A DNA stretch of 37,389 nucleotides from Methanoregula sp. GTDB taxonomy: Archaea; Halobacteriota; Methanomicrobia; Methanomicrobiales; Methanospirillaceae. The notes under the pieces were generated by a model. It ran no database searches, was not told the DNA's origin, and saw only the letters and a program-made list of their open reading frames with translations. Position numbers and translations under genes: made by a program. Location of the stretch: positions 1-37,389 of the forward strand of contig JALOBP010000020.1 in the NCBI GenBank assembly GCA_023228295.1, in the 5' to 3' direction. Positions 23,719 through 31,354 of this stretch are shown here, in pieces; the first letter of the stretch is position 1; the number at the start of each line of letters is the position of its first letter.

Positions 23719-24222
23719 TCAGATAATCTTCTGCATCCAGACTGTGTCGAAGACTACACCCTTTTTTATTCCGACCTTTACAAATCTGCCACATTCGGAG
23801 AATCCATTCCGTGCGTGGAAACGGATGCTGCCCTCATTCAGTGATGAGATACTGGCAAGGATCGTGGAGATCCCCTGCGCTTTGCCTGCCGCTTCAAGGT
23901 GCCCGAGCATCGTTGCGCCAAGTCCCCTTCCGGTCATGTCCGGCCGGATAAAATACGTGATCTCGGCAGTATGCCGGAATGCCGGCATCGGGTTGTGGGC
24001 GCGGAGCAGGCCAAAACCTGCAACGCTCCCGTCAGCAAGTCTGGCAACAATGGAAGGATAACTCCGGCAGGTTTCAAGGAAATGGGAGTAAAACTCATAC
24101 GGGACTTTCTGTTCCGGGTACGCTGCGAAACTGTGCTCGATATAATAATTGAAGAGATTGATAACTGCCTCTCTCTCGGTTTCTGATATTTGGCTGAATG
24201 TGATTCCTGGGATGTCAGACAT
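23719..24222 (-). CDS. GNAT family N-acetyltransferase
   Basis: A 167-residue acetyltransferase of the phosphinothricin-acetyltransferase-like branch of GNAT. The acetyl-CoA loop is RPDMTGRGLGATML. The N-terminal INLFNYYIEHSFAAYPEQ and the late SSLNEGSIRFHARNGFSECGRF fit the same branch. The acceptor is unknown. AAGGAG (complement at 24232-24237) precedes the ATG by 9 bases. A palindromic operator-like site at 24258-24282 covers the promoter. The gene downstream of it in the same direction is none; upstream lies a MarR regulator that could bind that operator. Confidence 0.9.
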   Translation of the reverse strand: MSDIPGITFSQISETEREAVINLFNYYIEHSFAAYPEQKVPYEFYSHFLETCRSYPSIVARLADGSVAGFGLLRAHNPMPAFRHTAEITYFIRPDMTGRGLGATMLGHLEAAGKAQGISTILASISSLNEGSIRFHARNGFSECGRFVKVGIKKGVVFDTVWMQKII

Positions 24223-24257
24223 GATCGATTACTCCTTGAGGTGTCAATCTTTGTGAA

Positions 24258-24282
24258 AAATAGTATAGTATCTAAACTATTT
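24258..24282. promoter_or_regulatory. Palindromic operator-like site over the GNAT promoter
   Basis: AAATAGT at 24258-24264 and ACTATTT at 24276-24282 form a perfect inverted repeat with an 11-base spacer. A nested pair ATAGT (24265-24269) and ACTAT (24276-24280) shares the right arm. The site lies 36-60 bp before the acetyltransferase start, at the expected core promoter, with TATA-like CTATACTATT on the minus strand. The size and AT-rich two-fold symmetry suit a MarR-family dimer, such as the one encoded just upstream. Confidence 0.6.
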
Positions 24283-24318
24283 AATGGAGATCCCAACTGA
24301 TTTTTCGGAAAACCGGGA

Positions 24319-24849
24319 TCAAACCGTCTTCGGTTTATCTTCGTACATTCCCTGCGTGATCCTGCGCCTTGTATCCGGGCAGTCATCAAATATTTTCTCT
24401 ATCTGCCAGAGGATCTTTCGGATGTTTTCCCGGTCTTTTCTCTCAAGGCCGGTGACTTCCCGTGCAATCCTGTCATTCACTACTGCATGATATGCCCTGT
24501 GCCATCCAAATGCCCGCGTCCCGGAATCTGTGAGCCGGATAAGGATCGTTTTATTGTTTCCTTCAAGGTTGATCCGCTCCAGGTATCCTTTCTCTTCGAG
24601 TTTTTTTGCCGTCTGGGAAACAGCCCCCTTGGTTATCCCTAGGCGCGATGCAAGTACAGACATGCTCTCATTCGGAAAACGCCCGGCCACATCAATCAGG
24701 TGGATCTCTGAGGTGTGGAGAAGGATACCATCACCGGTATCAACCGGTTCGCGCTCGATCGTGGCAGCTTTGTTGAACAACCGCGTAAGCGTGTCCATAA
24801 ATTCTTCTGCACCCGTATCGCAATTGGTCTCGGGAGAACTGTTTAGCAT
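24319..24849 (-). CDS. MarR family transcriptional regulator
   Basis: A 176-residue winged-helix regulator. The DNA-binding part (about 45-115) contains LHTSEIHLIDVAGRFP, MSVLASRLGITKGAVSQTAKKLEEKGYLER and a beta-wing GNNKTILIRLTDSG. Flanking helices would form the dimer interface. MarR proteins commonly repress neighbouring genes and release DNA upon ligand binding or oxidation. The next gene in the same direction is a GNAT acetyltransferase with a palindromic site over its promoter, the most likely target. A second in-frame ATG (MDTLTRLF) is a possible alternative start. No strong ribosome binding site is seen. Confidence 0.92.
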   Translation of the reverse strand: MLNSSPETNCDTGAEEFMDTLTRLFNKAATIEREPVDTGDGILLHTSEIHLIDVAGRFPNESMSVLASRLGITKGAVSQTAKKLEEKGYLERINLEGNNKTILIRLTDSGTRAFGWHRAYHAVVNDRIAREVTGLERKDRENIRKILWQIEKIFDDCPDTRRRITQGMYEDKPKTV

Positions 24850-24949
24850 CTATACGTATCTCTGTACGGCATAGAATAAGAGACCATCCTATCTCTCGGC
24901 TACTGGAATAAAACCTGAAAATTCCTGACAGGATAGTAATTTTAAATGG

Positions 24950-24954
24950 AAAAA
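24950..24954 (-). terminator. Oligo-T terminator of the histone gene
   Basis: On the minus strand the sequence CTCTTTTTCC begins 6 bases after the histone stop; T5 tracts like this end archaeal transcripts. Confidence 0.5.
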
Positions 24955-24961
24955 GAGTTGA

Positions 24962-25168
24962 TTAGTTGGACTTTGCAGCCAAATCAACGTCTTCTTTCTT
25001 GATGGTCTTGCGACCTGCGTGCTCGGCAAGCTTGTTAGCTTCCTTGGTAAGCTGGGCGATGTATTTCTCAGCCTTTGCAACAAGTGCCTCAGCTGCATCG
25101 CTTCCCACGCGTTCGGCTCCGTTCTTCTTTGCAATCCTCACAACTGCGGCAATTGGTAAATCTGCCAT
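24962..25168 (-). CDS. Archaeal histone (HMfA/HMfB type)
   Basis: A 68-residue DNA-packaging protein consisting of a single histone fold. It starts MADLPIAAVVRIAKKNGAER, carries VGSDAAEALVAKAEKYIAQL as the long central helix and ends RKTIKKEDVDLAAKSN, all matching the HMf family closely. Dimers wrap DNA and stack into hypernucleosome-like fibres. GAGGT stands about 8 bases before the start and a strong TATA box lies at 25201-25210, giving a leader of roughly a dozen bases. Three TTTCGCA motifs lie upstream of the promoter. Confidence 0.97.
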   Translation of the reverse strand: MADLPIAAVVRIAKKNGAERVGSDAAEALVAKAEKYIAQLTKEANKLAEHAGRKTIKKEDVDLAAKSN

Positions 25169-25200
25169 GTTTTAAACCTCAAAAAGAAATCCTATTGAAA

Positions 25201-25210
25201 TATATAAATA
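25201..25210 (-). promoter_or_regulatory. TATA box of the histone gene
   Basis: TATTTATATA on the minus strand, preceded by GAAAG as a BRE-like element, is centred about 38 bp before the histone ATG. This is the clearest TATA box in the window. Confidence 0.7.
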
Positions 25211-25238
25211 CTTTCTGGGAAAATCCTTTAAATTGCCC

Positions 25239-25300
25239 TGCGAAACGTATTTTGAAGGTTTCCTGTTTCGCAAGTAAAAAACGGAGTTCAGAATTTCGCA
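25239..25300. promoter_or_regulatory. Three TTTCGCA motifs upstream of the histone promoter
   Basis: TTTCGCA occurs at 25266-25272 and 25294-25300 on the plus strand and at 25239-25245 on the minus strand. Spacings are 27 and 28 bp, near the upstream side of the histone TATA box. The sequence between them is AT-rich. The regulator is unknown. Confidence 0.45.
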
Positions 25301-25364
25301 GAATATTTTTTAACGCGATTTTATCGGTTTTTAAGGTAAAAGGGACGTTTTTGCAGGTTTAATT

Positions 25365-26129
25365 TTATTCCAACAAAGATACAGCGAGCAATAGAGCATT
25401 CGTGTAATTTGGTGAGGCGCGCGAAGTATCCACGAAAATTTTGCTGATATTTACTACGGGCGCGCCATGTCCGTACCCGGCTCCAAGAAAGGTGAGCGTA
25501 CGGAAGATCAGGTTGCCGGATATGCCATCCGGTGCGATGATAAGGCCGCAGGTTCTGATGGCATCTTCGATCAGAATCTCGCAGTGTTCCGCCCCGGAAA
25601 GCCGGGCAACGAGTTCGGCATCGGCCATACTGGCATCCACCTGCTCATGCCGGCCGACATCCCCAAGCCTTCCTCCGGATAACACCCCCACCTTATCGGA
25701 GATGCCAAATTTCTTTGCAATAACCCGTCCCTTCCGGATCAGATCGACTTTTTCACCAACAGTCCAGCCCTCATCAACGCCAACCGGCGTGAGGAGAAAT
25801 TTTTGCCCCCTGCTGGTCTCCAGAAGAGCGATACGTTCGAGATGATCAACGCCCATCGCAAATTTCAGGGCTTTCAGTGTGGTATTTGAGGGGAGCGTCC
25901 CACGCACGGCGGCATCAATCGCTCCGGAAGCGAGGTCATCGACCAGCGCCTGTTCCGGCTGCAGGTGTTCGATAATCCGGACGTTCACGGGTATCGGGAT
26001 AGTTGAAAGTGTCCCGGGATGACAGTAACAGACAATCTCGCACTTGCCGGCAAGATCCGGGATGCTTGCTATGACCTTTTCTGCATCATCGGCAATTCCA
26101 ATCCCGATGTGCTTTACCGCACCTGGCAT
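25365..26129 (-). CDS. mtxX: Methanogenesis marker protein 4 (MtxX, putative methyltransferase-associated)
   Basis: A 254-residue protein matching the MtxX/Mmp4 family found across methanogens and distantly similar to phosphate acyltransferases. Segments supporting this are the N-terminal HIGIGIADDAEKV, the central AAVRGTLPSNTTLKALK, LTPVGVDEGWTVGEK, GVLSGGRLGDVGRH and the C-terminal GHGAPVVNISKIFVDTSR. Its biochemical role is unproven; it was named for similarity to a methyltransferase subunit. The ATG at 26129 overlaps the end of the upstream mmp2 gene by 16 bp, so the two marker genes are co-translated. Family assignment is from recall of sequence patterns. Confidence 0.85.
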   Translation of the reverse strand: MPGAVKHIGIGIADDAEKVIASIPDLAGKCEIVCYCHPGTLSTIPIPVNVRIIEHLQPEQALVDDLASGAIDAAVRGTLPSNTTLKALKFAMGVDHLERIALLETSRGQKFLLTPVGVDEGWTVGEKVDLIRKGRVIAKKFGISDKVGVLSGGRLGDVGRHEQVDASMADAELVARLSGAEHCEILIEDAIRTCGLIIAPDGISGNLIFRTLTFLGAGYGHGAPVVNISKIFVDTSRASPNYTNALLLAVSLLE

Positions 26130-27127
26130 GGAATATCCTCGTTGCAGAGATGCATGATCCCGTTCTTGAGGAAATCAAAGACCAGCGTCTCCTTCCCGTC
26201 GTACCGGATCCGCAACTCTTTTGTGCTGTCCACGACCCCGATTACTTTTGCTGTCATACCTACATCGTTGAATAATTTTACCAGTTCCGGCACATTCTCC
26301 TTCTTTGCTGTCAATACAAAGCCCATACCCGGATACATCTTCACCCACTGCTCGAAGGTCATGTTGTTGGCGGCAAGGTCCGGCTTGGGGATCTCCCCGA
26401 GATCGATCTCTGCGCCCTTTCCGCTCACCTCGAGGAGCATCCCGAGCGTTCCGATGATGCCGGGGTTGCTGATGTCCTTACCTGCGGTGGCAAGGTGCCT
26501 CCTGCCGATCTGTTTCATCAGGCCTATCTGCGCCCGGACTTCGGCAGCGGATTTCATGGTAACTGAGTCCCAGTTGAGCACGCATGACGGATGAACGCGC
26601 CCCGTCAGGTCGATGGCCATTACGATGCTGTCGCCTTCCTCCGCGGTATGGCTGTAGATGAGTGAGTCGAGCCGGGCACACCCGAGGATTGAAACGTCGA
26701 TGACGCTATAAGGTGCATCCGGGTGCAGGTGACCTCCGACAATGGGGACGCCGAACTGTTCGGAAGCGTCATGCATCCCCTTGACAACCTGATCGCGTAT
26801 TGCGGTGTTGGCGATCGAGAAGATATCGACCATTGCTACCGGGTGACCGCCCATCGCTGCGATATCATGGATATTAACGAGCACCGAGCAGTATCCTGCC
26901 CAGTAGGGATCGGCCTCCATGAGTTTGCTCCAGATGCCATCTGCGGCAAGGAGGAGTGCTTCCCCGTGGTGTTCGATCACCGCTGCATCCTCTCCGAATG
27001 ATGCGAGAACATGGGGCGCTTCTATCTTGAGGGCCTTGACCATATCGCCAATGGCATGCTTACGCCTGACCCCCTCATATTCCCTGACGACCTTTGCTAT
27101 CGATTCTGTGGAGCAGCTGTGGACCAC
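26114..27127 (-). CDS. Methanogenesis marker protein 2, AIR-synthase-related
   Basis: A 337-residue ATP-binding protein of the PurM/ThiL/SelD superfamily, of the Mmp2 type conserved in methanogens. Seen are ASFGEDAAVIEHHGEALLLAADGIW (nucleotide-binding loop and acidic metal ligands), VLVNIHDIAAMGGHPVAMVD and VPIVGGHLHPDAPYSVIDVSILG, all PurM-like. The exact reaction is unknown. The start is taken as GTG 27127, where GGTGAT, a canonical archaeal ribosome binding sequence, lies just upstream and the ESIAKVVREYEGV start aligns with the family. TTG 27151 is the alternative. It is divergent from rfcL across a short shared promoter region and coupled to mtxX. Confidence 0.85.
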   Translation of the reverse strand: MVHSCSTESIAKVVREYEGVRRKHAIGDMVKALKIEAPHVLASFGEDAAVIEHHGEALLLAADGIWSKLMEADPYWAGYCSVLVNIHDIAAMGGHPVAMVDIFSIANTAIRDQVVKGMHDASEQFGVPIVGGHLHPDAPYSVIDVSILGCARLDSLIYSHTAEEGDSIVMAIDLTGRVHPSCVLNWDSVTMKSAAEVRAQIGLMKQIGRRHLATAGKDISNPGIIGTLGMLLEVSGKGAEIDLGEIPKPDLAANNMTFEQWVKMYPGMGFVLTAKKENVPELVKLFNDVGMTAKVIGVVDSTKELRIRYDGKETLVFDFLKNGIMHLCNEDIPCQVR

Positions 27128-27151
27128 GACATCACCTGAAACATTGCACAA

Positions 27152-27220
27152 AATATTCGTGTGTTACCTAATTGCGTTTCATCAGAGATAATTTATTTGA
27201 TATACGGTCAACCTGTTGGT
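27152..27220. promoter_or_regulatory. Shared divergent promoter of mmp2 and rfcL
   Basis: This 69-bp AT-rich gap holds TTTATTTGATATA from about 27193, placed 20-30 bp before the rfcL ATG, so rfcL may be leaderless. The same AT-rich block read on the minus strand (AAATAAATTATC) could serve mmp2. Confidence 0.5.
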
Positions 27221-28615
27221 ATGGATTGGGTAGAGAAGTACCGCCCCGCTCACCTTGCGGATCTCATCGGCAACAAGACTGCGGTACTTCAGATCGCGGA
27301 ATGGGCAAAAAACTGGACAACGAAGTCCCGCCCCCTCCTGATCTATGGCAAGCCCGGAATCGGCAAAACCTCCACGGCATATGCCCTGGCAAACGATATG
27401 AACTGGGAAGTTGTGGAGCTGAATGCGAGCGACCAGCGGACTGCTGCCGTCATTGAACGGATCGCCGGCGGGGGCAGTGTAACGGCCAGCCTGACCGGAT
27501 CCTCACGGAAACTCATTGTCCTTGATGAGGCCGACAACCTCCAGGGGACTTCAGATCGTGGTGGTGCAAAAGCGATCATAGAGTGTATCAAAAATGCACG
27601 ACAACCGATGATCCTGATCGCAAACGATCTCTACGGTCTCTCTCCCGAGCTGCGTGCGAGGTGCGAACCCGTGCAGTATAAAGCCGTGCCCGCCCGCTCT
27701 ATTGCGCCCCGGCTCAAGTATCTCTGTGCTGCAGAGAAACTCCGGTGCAGTGAAGCCGCGATCCATGCAATCGCCGAGAGTGCTGAAGGGGATATTCGTT
27801 CTGCGGTCAATATGCTGTATGCATCGGCAATCGGGCGGGAAGACCTCACCGATGCACAGGTCCATACCTCGCAGAAAGATGAACGGATCTCGATTTTCTC
27901 GCTTATCACCGCACTCTTTGGCAGGGCATCAGACGATGAACTGCTCAGGTTATCCTACGACGTGAATGACACTCCTGAAACGATTGAACAGTGGGTGGAG
28001 GGGAATGTGCATCATATCCCCGACGAACCTTCAGTGGACCGGGCATACCAATCCCTTTCGAGAGCAGATGAATACCTCGGATATACTTACCGCCGCCAGT
28101 ACCATACTCTCTGGCGCTATGCCACCGCGATAATGCTTCTTGGCGTAGCCGATGCAGCAGGGGGACGGGGCATCCACGCCCGGATCATGCCCCCTGAACG
28201 CTGGCAGAAGATGTCAACTGCAAAGAAGCAGAAGGCGATACGGACCGTGACGCTGAACCGGATTGCGGGCATGATCCACGTACCTCAGAGCACCCTCCGG
28301 GAAAATTACCTTGGTACCATATCGTTGCTGGTGGTAAACGATCCTGCCGGATATGCACGGCGAATGGCCTTTGATACCGATCAGCTGAATTTCTTTTTGA
28401 ATGACAAGACCCGGGCAACTGAAATAATGAAGGTCATTTCCCAAGAAGAAAAAGCCCGGGCAAAGGAGCAGGAGCCTCTGAAAAAATCCAAAAAAGAGAA
28501 TGCACAACCTCTTGAAAATGTGCAGGAAACCCTTCCCGTGACGCCTCCTGCAGATGAACCGGTTGACAAGAAATCCCCGGCAAAGACCCAGTCAACCCTC
28601 TTTGACGGGTTCTGA
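27221..28615 (+). CDS. rfcL: Replication factor C large subunit
   Basis: A 464-residue AAA+ clamp-loader subunit that, with RfcS, loads the PCNA ring on primed DNA. It begins MDWVEKYRPAHLADLIGN, the universal RFC start. Walker A is GKPGIGKT (about residues 43-50), Walker B is LIVLDEADN, and sensor 2 and helical collar regions follow. A Lys/Glu-rich tail ends in QSTLFDGF, a PCNA-interacting (PIP) box. The frame extends 20 codons further upstream but that part lacks coding character, so ATG 27221 is chosen. Its last 24 bases overlap the end of the convergent UPF0146 gene. Confidence 0.97.
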   Translation: MDWVEKYRPAHLADLIGNKTAVLQIAEWAKNWTTKSRPLLIYGKPGIGKTSTAYALANDMNWEVVELNASDQRTAAVIERIAGGGSVTASLTGSSRKLIVLDEADNLQGTSDRGGAKAIIECIKNARQPMILIANDLYGLSPELRARCEPVQYKAVPARSIAPRLKYLCAAEKLRCSEAAIHAIAESAEGDIRSAVNMLYASAIGREDLTDAQVHTSQKDERISIFSLITALFGRASDDELLRLSYDVNDTPETIEQWVEGNVHHIPDEPSVDRAYQSLSRADEYLGYTYRRQYHTLWRYATAIMLLGVADAAGGRGIHARIMPPERWQKMSTAKKQKAIRTVTLNRIAGMIHVPQSTLRENYLGTISLLVVNDPAGYARRMAFDTDQLNFFLNDKTRATEIMKVISQEEKARAKEQEPLKKSKKENAQPLENVQETLPVTPPADEPVDKKSPAKTQSTLFDGF

Positions 28616-29011
28616 TCTCCTGACATAACGGTGGAGGAGCACGCCGCAGTCAATAATCTCCCCCCCGTCAAGATATCGCTCAAATCCGAGGTGGTATACG
28701 ACCAGATCGCTGTTAACCTGTCGGGCAATGTTCATGAGCGGGGGGATCATCTCAATTGCAGGCCGTATGGCATAGATGAGATCCGCGCCCTCATACAAGG
28801 ATAGATCCGGATTAAAAATATCGTCCTGAAAAAATTGTAAGTGCAGAGGATGATCCAGGGTTTTTATATCCGTGCAGCGCATCAGGGTTCCCGTCTTCGA
28901 CAGCAACTCCGCTGTAACGGTATCTCTCCCGATTCCCGCCTCCACCGCCCGGGTGTAACGGCTGGCAAGATGCCCTCCGATCAAATGCTCAATATGTTTA
29001 TAGGAGTCCAT
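28592..29011 (-). CDS. UPF0146 family protein
   Basis: A 139-residue protein of the archaeal UPF0146 family, which looks like a small Rossmann-type fold related to methyltransferases but has no known activity. Features include YTRAVEAGIGRDTVTAELL near the N-terminus (nucleotide-binding-like glycine motif), TDIK, DDIFNPDLSLYEGADLIYAIRP and a late VVYHLGFERYLDGGE. The gene starts only 17 bp from the divergent amzA and its end overlaps rfcL, so it is squeezed from both sides. Assignment is by family resemblance. Confidence 0.82.
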   Translation of the reverse strand: MDSYKHIEHLIGGHLASRYTRAVEAGIGRDTVTAELLSKTGTLMRCTDIKTLDHPLHLQFFQDDIFNPDLSLYEGADLIYAIRPAIEMIPPLMNIARQVNSDLVVYHLGFERYLDGGEIIDCGVLLHRYVRRSEPVKEG

Positions 29012-29028
29012 TCCAACAGATCATTGCG

Positions 29029-29580
29029 ATGCATATCCATATTTTTTGGGATTCCCTGTCCCCAGCCGGCCTCCAGATGCCGGTGGCGCGGAGCATCTCG
29101 TCCGTCCTTGGTGTGAAGATCTCGGTTTCCGAGAACAACGTTCGCATCACAGGGCTGGATATGACAAGGAAGCAGGTGGATGCACAGTCGCTGCTTGACA
29201 GTATCCAGGCATATAAACACCGGCATGGGATTGACGATCCCATCCTGCTGGTTGTCCATCAGGACCTGTTCCGGGACGGGAACAGTTTTGTTTTCGGTCT
29301 TGCCCGTGAATCCGTAGGCGCCGGTGTCGTTTCAACCTCGCGCCTGAATAATGAGTACTATGGCAGGAGAGGGAGCGATGATGATTTTATCGACCGGATT
29401 GTCAAGGAAGGTGCTCATGAGATCGGGCACCTTATCGGGCTGCCGCACTGCCAGGATCATGAATGCGTGATGTTCAGGCCCGACACGCTTGACGAGCTGG
29501 ACCGGAAGAAAAAGACCCTCTGCCCCGCATGCCGGGAACTACTGGACCAGCGTCTTGCAGTGCATCTCGATCAGTGCTGA
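29029..29580 (+). CDS. amzA: Archaemetzincin, zinc metalloprotease
   Basis: A 183-residue protease of the archaemetzincin family. The zinc site is HEIGHLIGLPH at residues 130-140 with the catalytic Glu131, followed by the family-specific cysteines (Cys141, Cys146) and the Met-turn at M148, then CPAC at 165-168 which completes a second zinc site. The N-terminus MHIHIFWDSL fits the family start. Archaemetzincins are cytoplasmic; their natural substrates are unknown. The gene is divergent from UPF0146 with only 17 bp between start codons, so its TATA box (for example GTTTATAG near 28997) must lie within the UPF0146 coding sequence. Confidence 0.94.
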   Translation: MHIHIFWDSLSPAGLQMPVARSISSVLGVKISVSENNVRITGLDMTRKQVDAQSLLDSIQAYKHRHGIDDPILLVVHQDLFRDGNSFVFGLARESVGAGVVSTSRLNNEYYGRRGSDDDFIDRIVKEGAHEIGHLIGLPHCQDHECVMFRPDTLDELDRKKKTLCPACRELLDQRLAVHLDQC

Positions 29581-29619
29581 TTGCAGTATATTGCACGGGT
29601 CCCGGGATAATAAACACGA

Positions 29620-29627
29620 TATTTAAG
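29620..29627 (+). promoter_or_regulatory. TATA box of the DUF4352-like lipoprotein gene
   Basis: TATTTAAG is centred about 28 bp before the ATG at 29652, which would put the transcription start at or next to the start codon. The mRNA is therefore probably leaderless. Confidence 0.5.
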
Positions 29628-29651
29628 TGGTTTCATACACATTGACTCTTT

Positions 29652-30341
29652 ATGAAACACATCGCTCTGCCTGCCATGCTTGTTGCACTGGTCATTTTCG
29701 CAGCCATATGTGGCTGTACCGGAACTCCTCAGCCTGCACCAACACCTGTTCCGACCATTGAAATTACCCCCGCCGCAACTCCGGCACCCGTTCCGACACC
29801 GGATCCGTTCCCTGATGCATCTGCGCTCAATACTCCGGTTCCCTTTGGCACTGGCACAAAGACCGGTGAACTGACGGTTACCGGCTATACGGTCCGGTCC
29901 ATGTACAGCTGGATCGATCCCTCGTGGAACAGCCCGCGGGAACAGCTTGAATCTTCGGATCCGCTTGAGACACAGAAAGGGTACGATTCCAAACAGCCAC
30001 ATGACGGCAACACGTTCCTGTTTGTCTACATAACTGCCGCAAGCACCGGCACAGACGCCGTGTGGGCACCCTCTCCCGCCCAGATTGTGGTCATGAATGA
30101 AGGGAAAATATATACCTATTCGACTATCTCAAGCGGCGAGACTGTTGTTGACGGAGAACCGGGTACACAGTATGATTTCGATGTTGGCAAAGGGGGGACC
30201 GGCGGGTATGTCCTGCCGGGAAAGAGCAACATTGCCAAAGGTTTCCTGATCTATGAAGTGCCTGCCTCGTTCTCCCCGGAAGCAACCTACGTTGTTGCCA
30301 ATGCAGATGCAAAGACGCAGGGTGTCTGGAAACTGGCCTGA
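29652..30341 (+). CDS. Lipoprotein with a DUF4352-like domain
   Basis: A 229-residue exported lipoprotein: signal peptide MKHIALPAMLVAL, lipobox ICGC near residue 22, a Pro/Thr/Ala-rich tether (about 24-65), and a beta-rich domain (about 70-229). The pattern GNTFLFVYITAASTGTDAVWA and the late YEVPASFSPEATYVVAN resemble immunoglobulin-like DUF4352 domains found on archaeal and bacterial surfaces. No enzymatic motif is present. A TATA box leaves almost no leader, and no ribosome binding site is seen. A histone-deacetylase-family gene follows 15 bp later. Confidence 0.8.
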   Translation: MKHIALPAMLVALVIFAAICGCTGTPQPAPTPVPTIEITPAATPAPVPTPDPFPDASALNTPVPFGTGTKTGELTVTGYTVRSMYSWIDPSWNSPREQLESSDPLETQKGYDSKQPHDGNTFLFVYITAASTGTDAVWAPSPAQIVVMNEGKIYTYSTISSGETVVDGEPGTQYDFDVGKGGTGGYVLPGKSNIAKGFLIYEVPASFSPEATYVVANADAKTQGVWKLA

Positions 30342-30356
30342 GATCACCCCCATACC

Positions 30357-31340
30357 ATGGCCCGTGGTTGTGCAATCGTTGACCTGTCATGCGTTTTGCA
30401 TGACAATCCCCTCCATCCTGAATCACAATCGCGACTGCTGAATGCGATCGGAGGTATCCCGGAAGGCGTTCCCCGCATATCCCCGGATCTTGCCGATCCT
30501 GTGGATATCCACCGCATCCATGACCCGCATTACACAGAACGGCTCAGGGAACGATGTTCGGATACCGACACGGTAGCCTATCTTGATGGGGACACGTATG
30601 TCACACGCCACTCATTTGCGGTGGCACACCGCGCAGTCGGAGGGGCGATCGCGGCTCTCGATCACGCCCTCAATGGAGAGCACACGTTCGCGTTTGTCCG
30701 GCCTCCGGGCCATCATGCCGAACGGGCGCGTGCCATGGGGTTCTGCCTTTTCAATAATGTAGCAATAGCGGCTCACAAGGCTCTTGACAGCGTAGACCGG
30801 GTTGCCATCGTGGATTGGGATATCCACCACGGCAATGGTATCCAGAATGCATTTTACCTGTCTAATCGCGTCCTGTACTGTTCTGTCCACCAGGCCCCTC
30901 TATTCCCGTATACCGGGCGTATCGAAGAGACCGGGAATGGCACGGGCAAAGGTTTTACAATAAATGCACCGCTGTCAACCGGATCATCGATCGCGGATTA
31001 CCATGCGGTCTTTTCTGAAGTGTTTGTGCCTGCAATCGAACGTTTCCGGCCGGATATCCTGCTCATTGCAGCAGGACAGGATATTCTCTCTGATGATCCA
31101 CTTGGGGGTATGAAACTCCAGCCGGAGGATTTTACAATTCTGACCACTCTGCTTACCCGCACCACGGATACCGGCATCGCGCTTGTGCTGGAAGGGGGGT
31201 ATAGTCCCTCTCATGGAATGGCAATTTCCTCAATCTATTCAGCCCTTGAAAAAGAGGCAGAAATCCCTGACGGGATGATCCCCCGTCCCGATACACAAAA
31301 AACGGTGGATCTTCTCAAAAAAATTCACAGGCTGGTGTAA
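30357..31340 (+). CDS. Histone deacetylase family hydrolase
   Basis: A 327-residue zinc hydrolase of the arginase/deacetylase fold (HDAC, acetylpolyamine and acetoin-utilisation family). Active-site residues are visible: tandem His119-His120 in RPPGHHAE, GFCLFNN, zinc ligands Asp155 and His157 in DWDIHHG, the third zinc ligand Asp242 in AGQD, and Tyr282 in LEGGYS. All catalytic residues are therefore present. In archaea the substrates may be acetylpolyamines or small acetylated amines; a role on proteins such as the histone nearby is unsupported. ATG 30357 lies 15 bp after the lipoprotein stop, so the two may share a transcript. Confidence 0.93.
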   Translation: MARGCAIVDLSCVLHDNPLHPESQSRLLNAIGGIPEGVPRISPDLADPVDIHRIHDPHYTERLRERCSDTDTVAYLDGDTYVTRHSFAVAHRAVGGAIAALDHALNGEHTFAFVRPPGHHAERARAMGFCLFNNVAIAAHKALDSVDRVAIVDWDIHHGNGIQNAFYLSNRVLYCSVHQAPLFPYTGRIEETGNGTGKGFTINAPLSTGSSIADYHAVFSEVFVPAIERFRPDILLIAAGQDILSDDPLGGMKLQPEDFTILTTLLTRTTDTGIALVLEGGYSPSHGMAISSIYSALEKEAEIPDGMIPRPDTQKTVDLLKKIHRLV

Positions 31341-31354
31341 TCCTTATACCCTGT

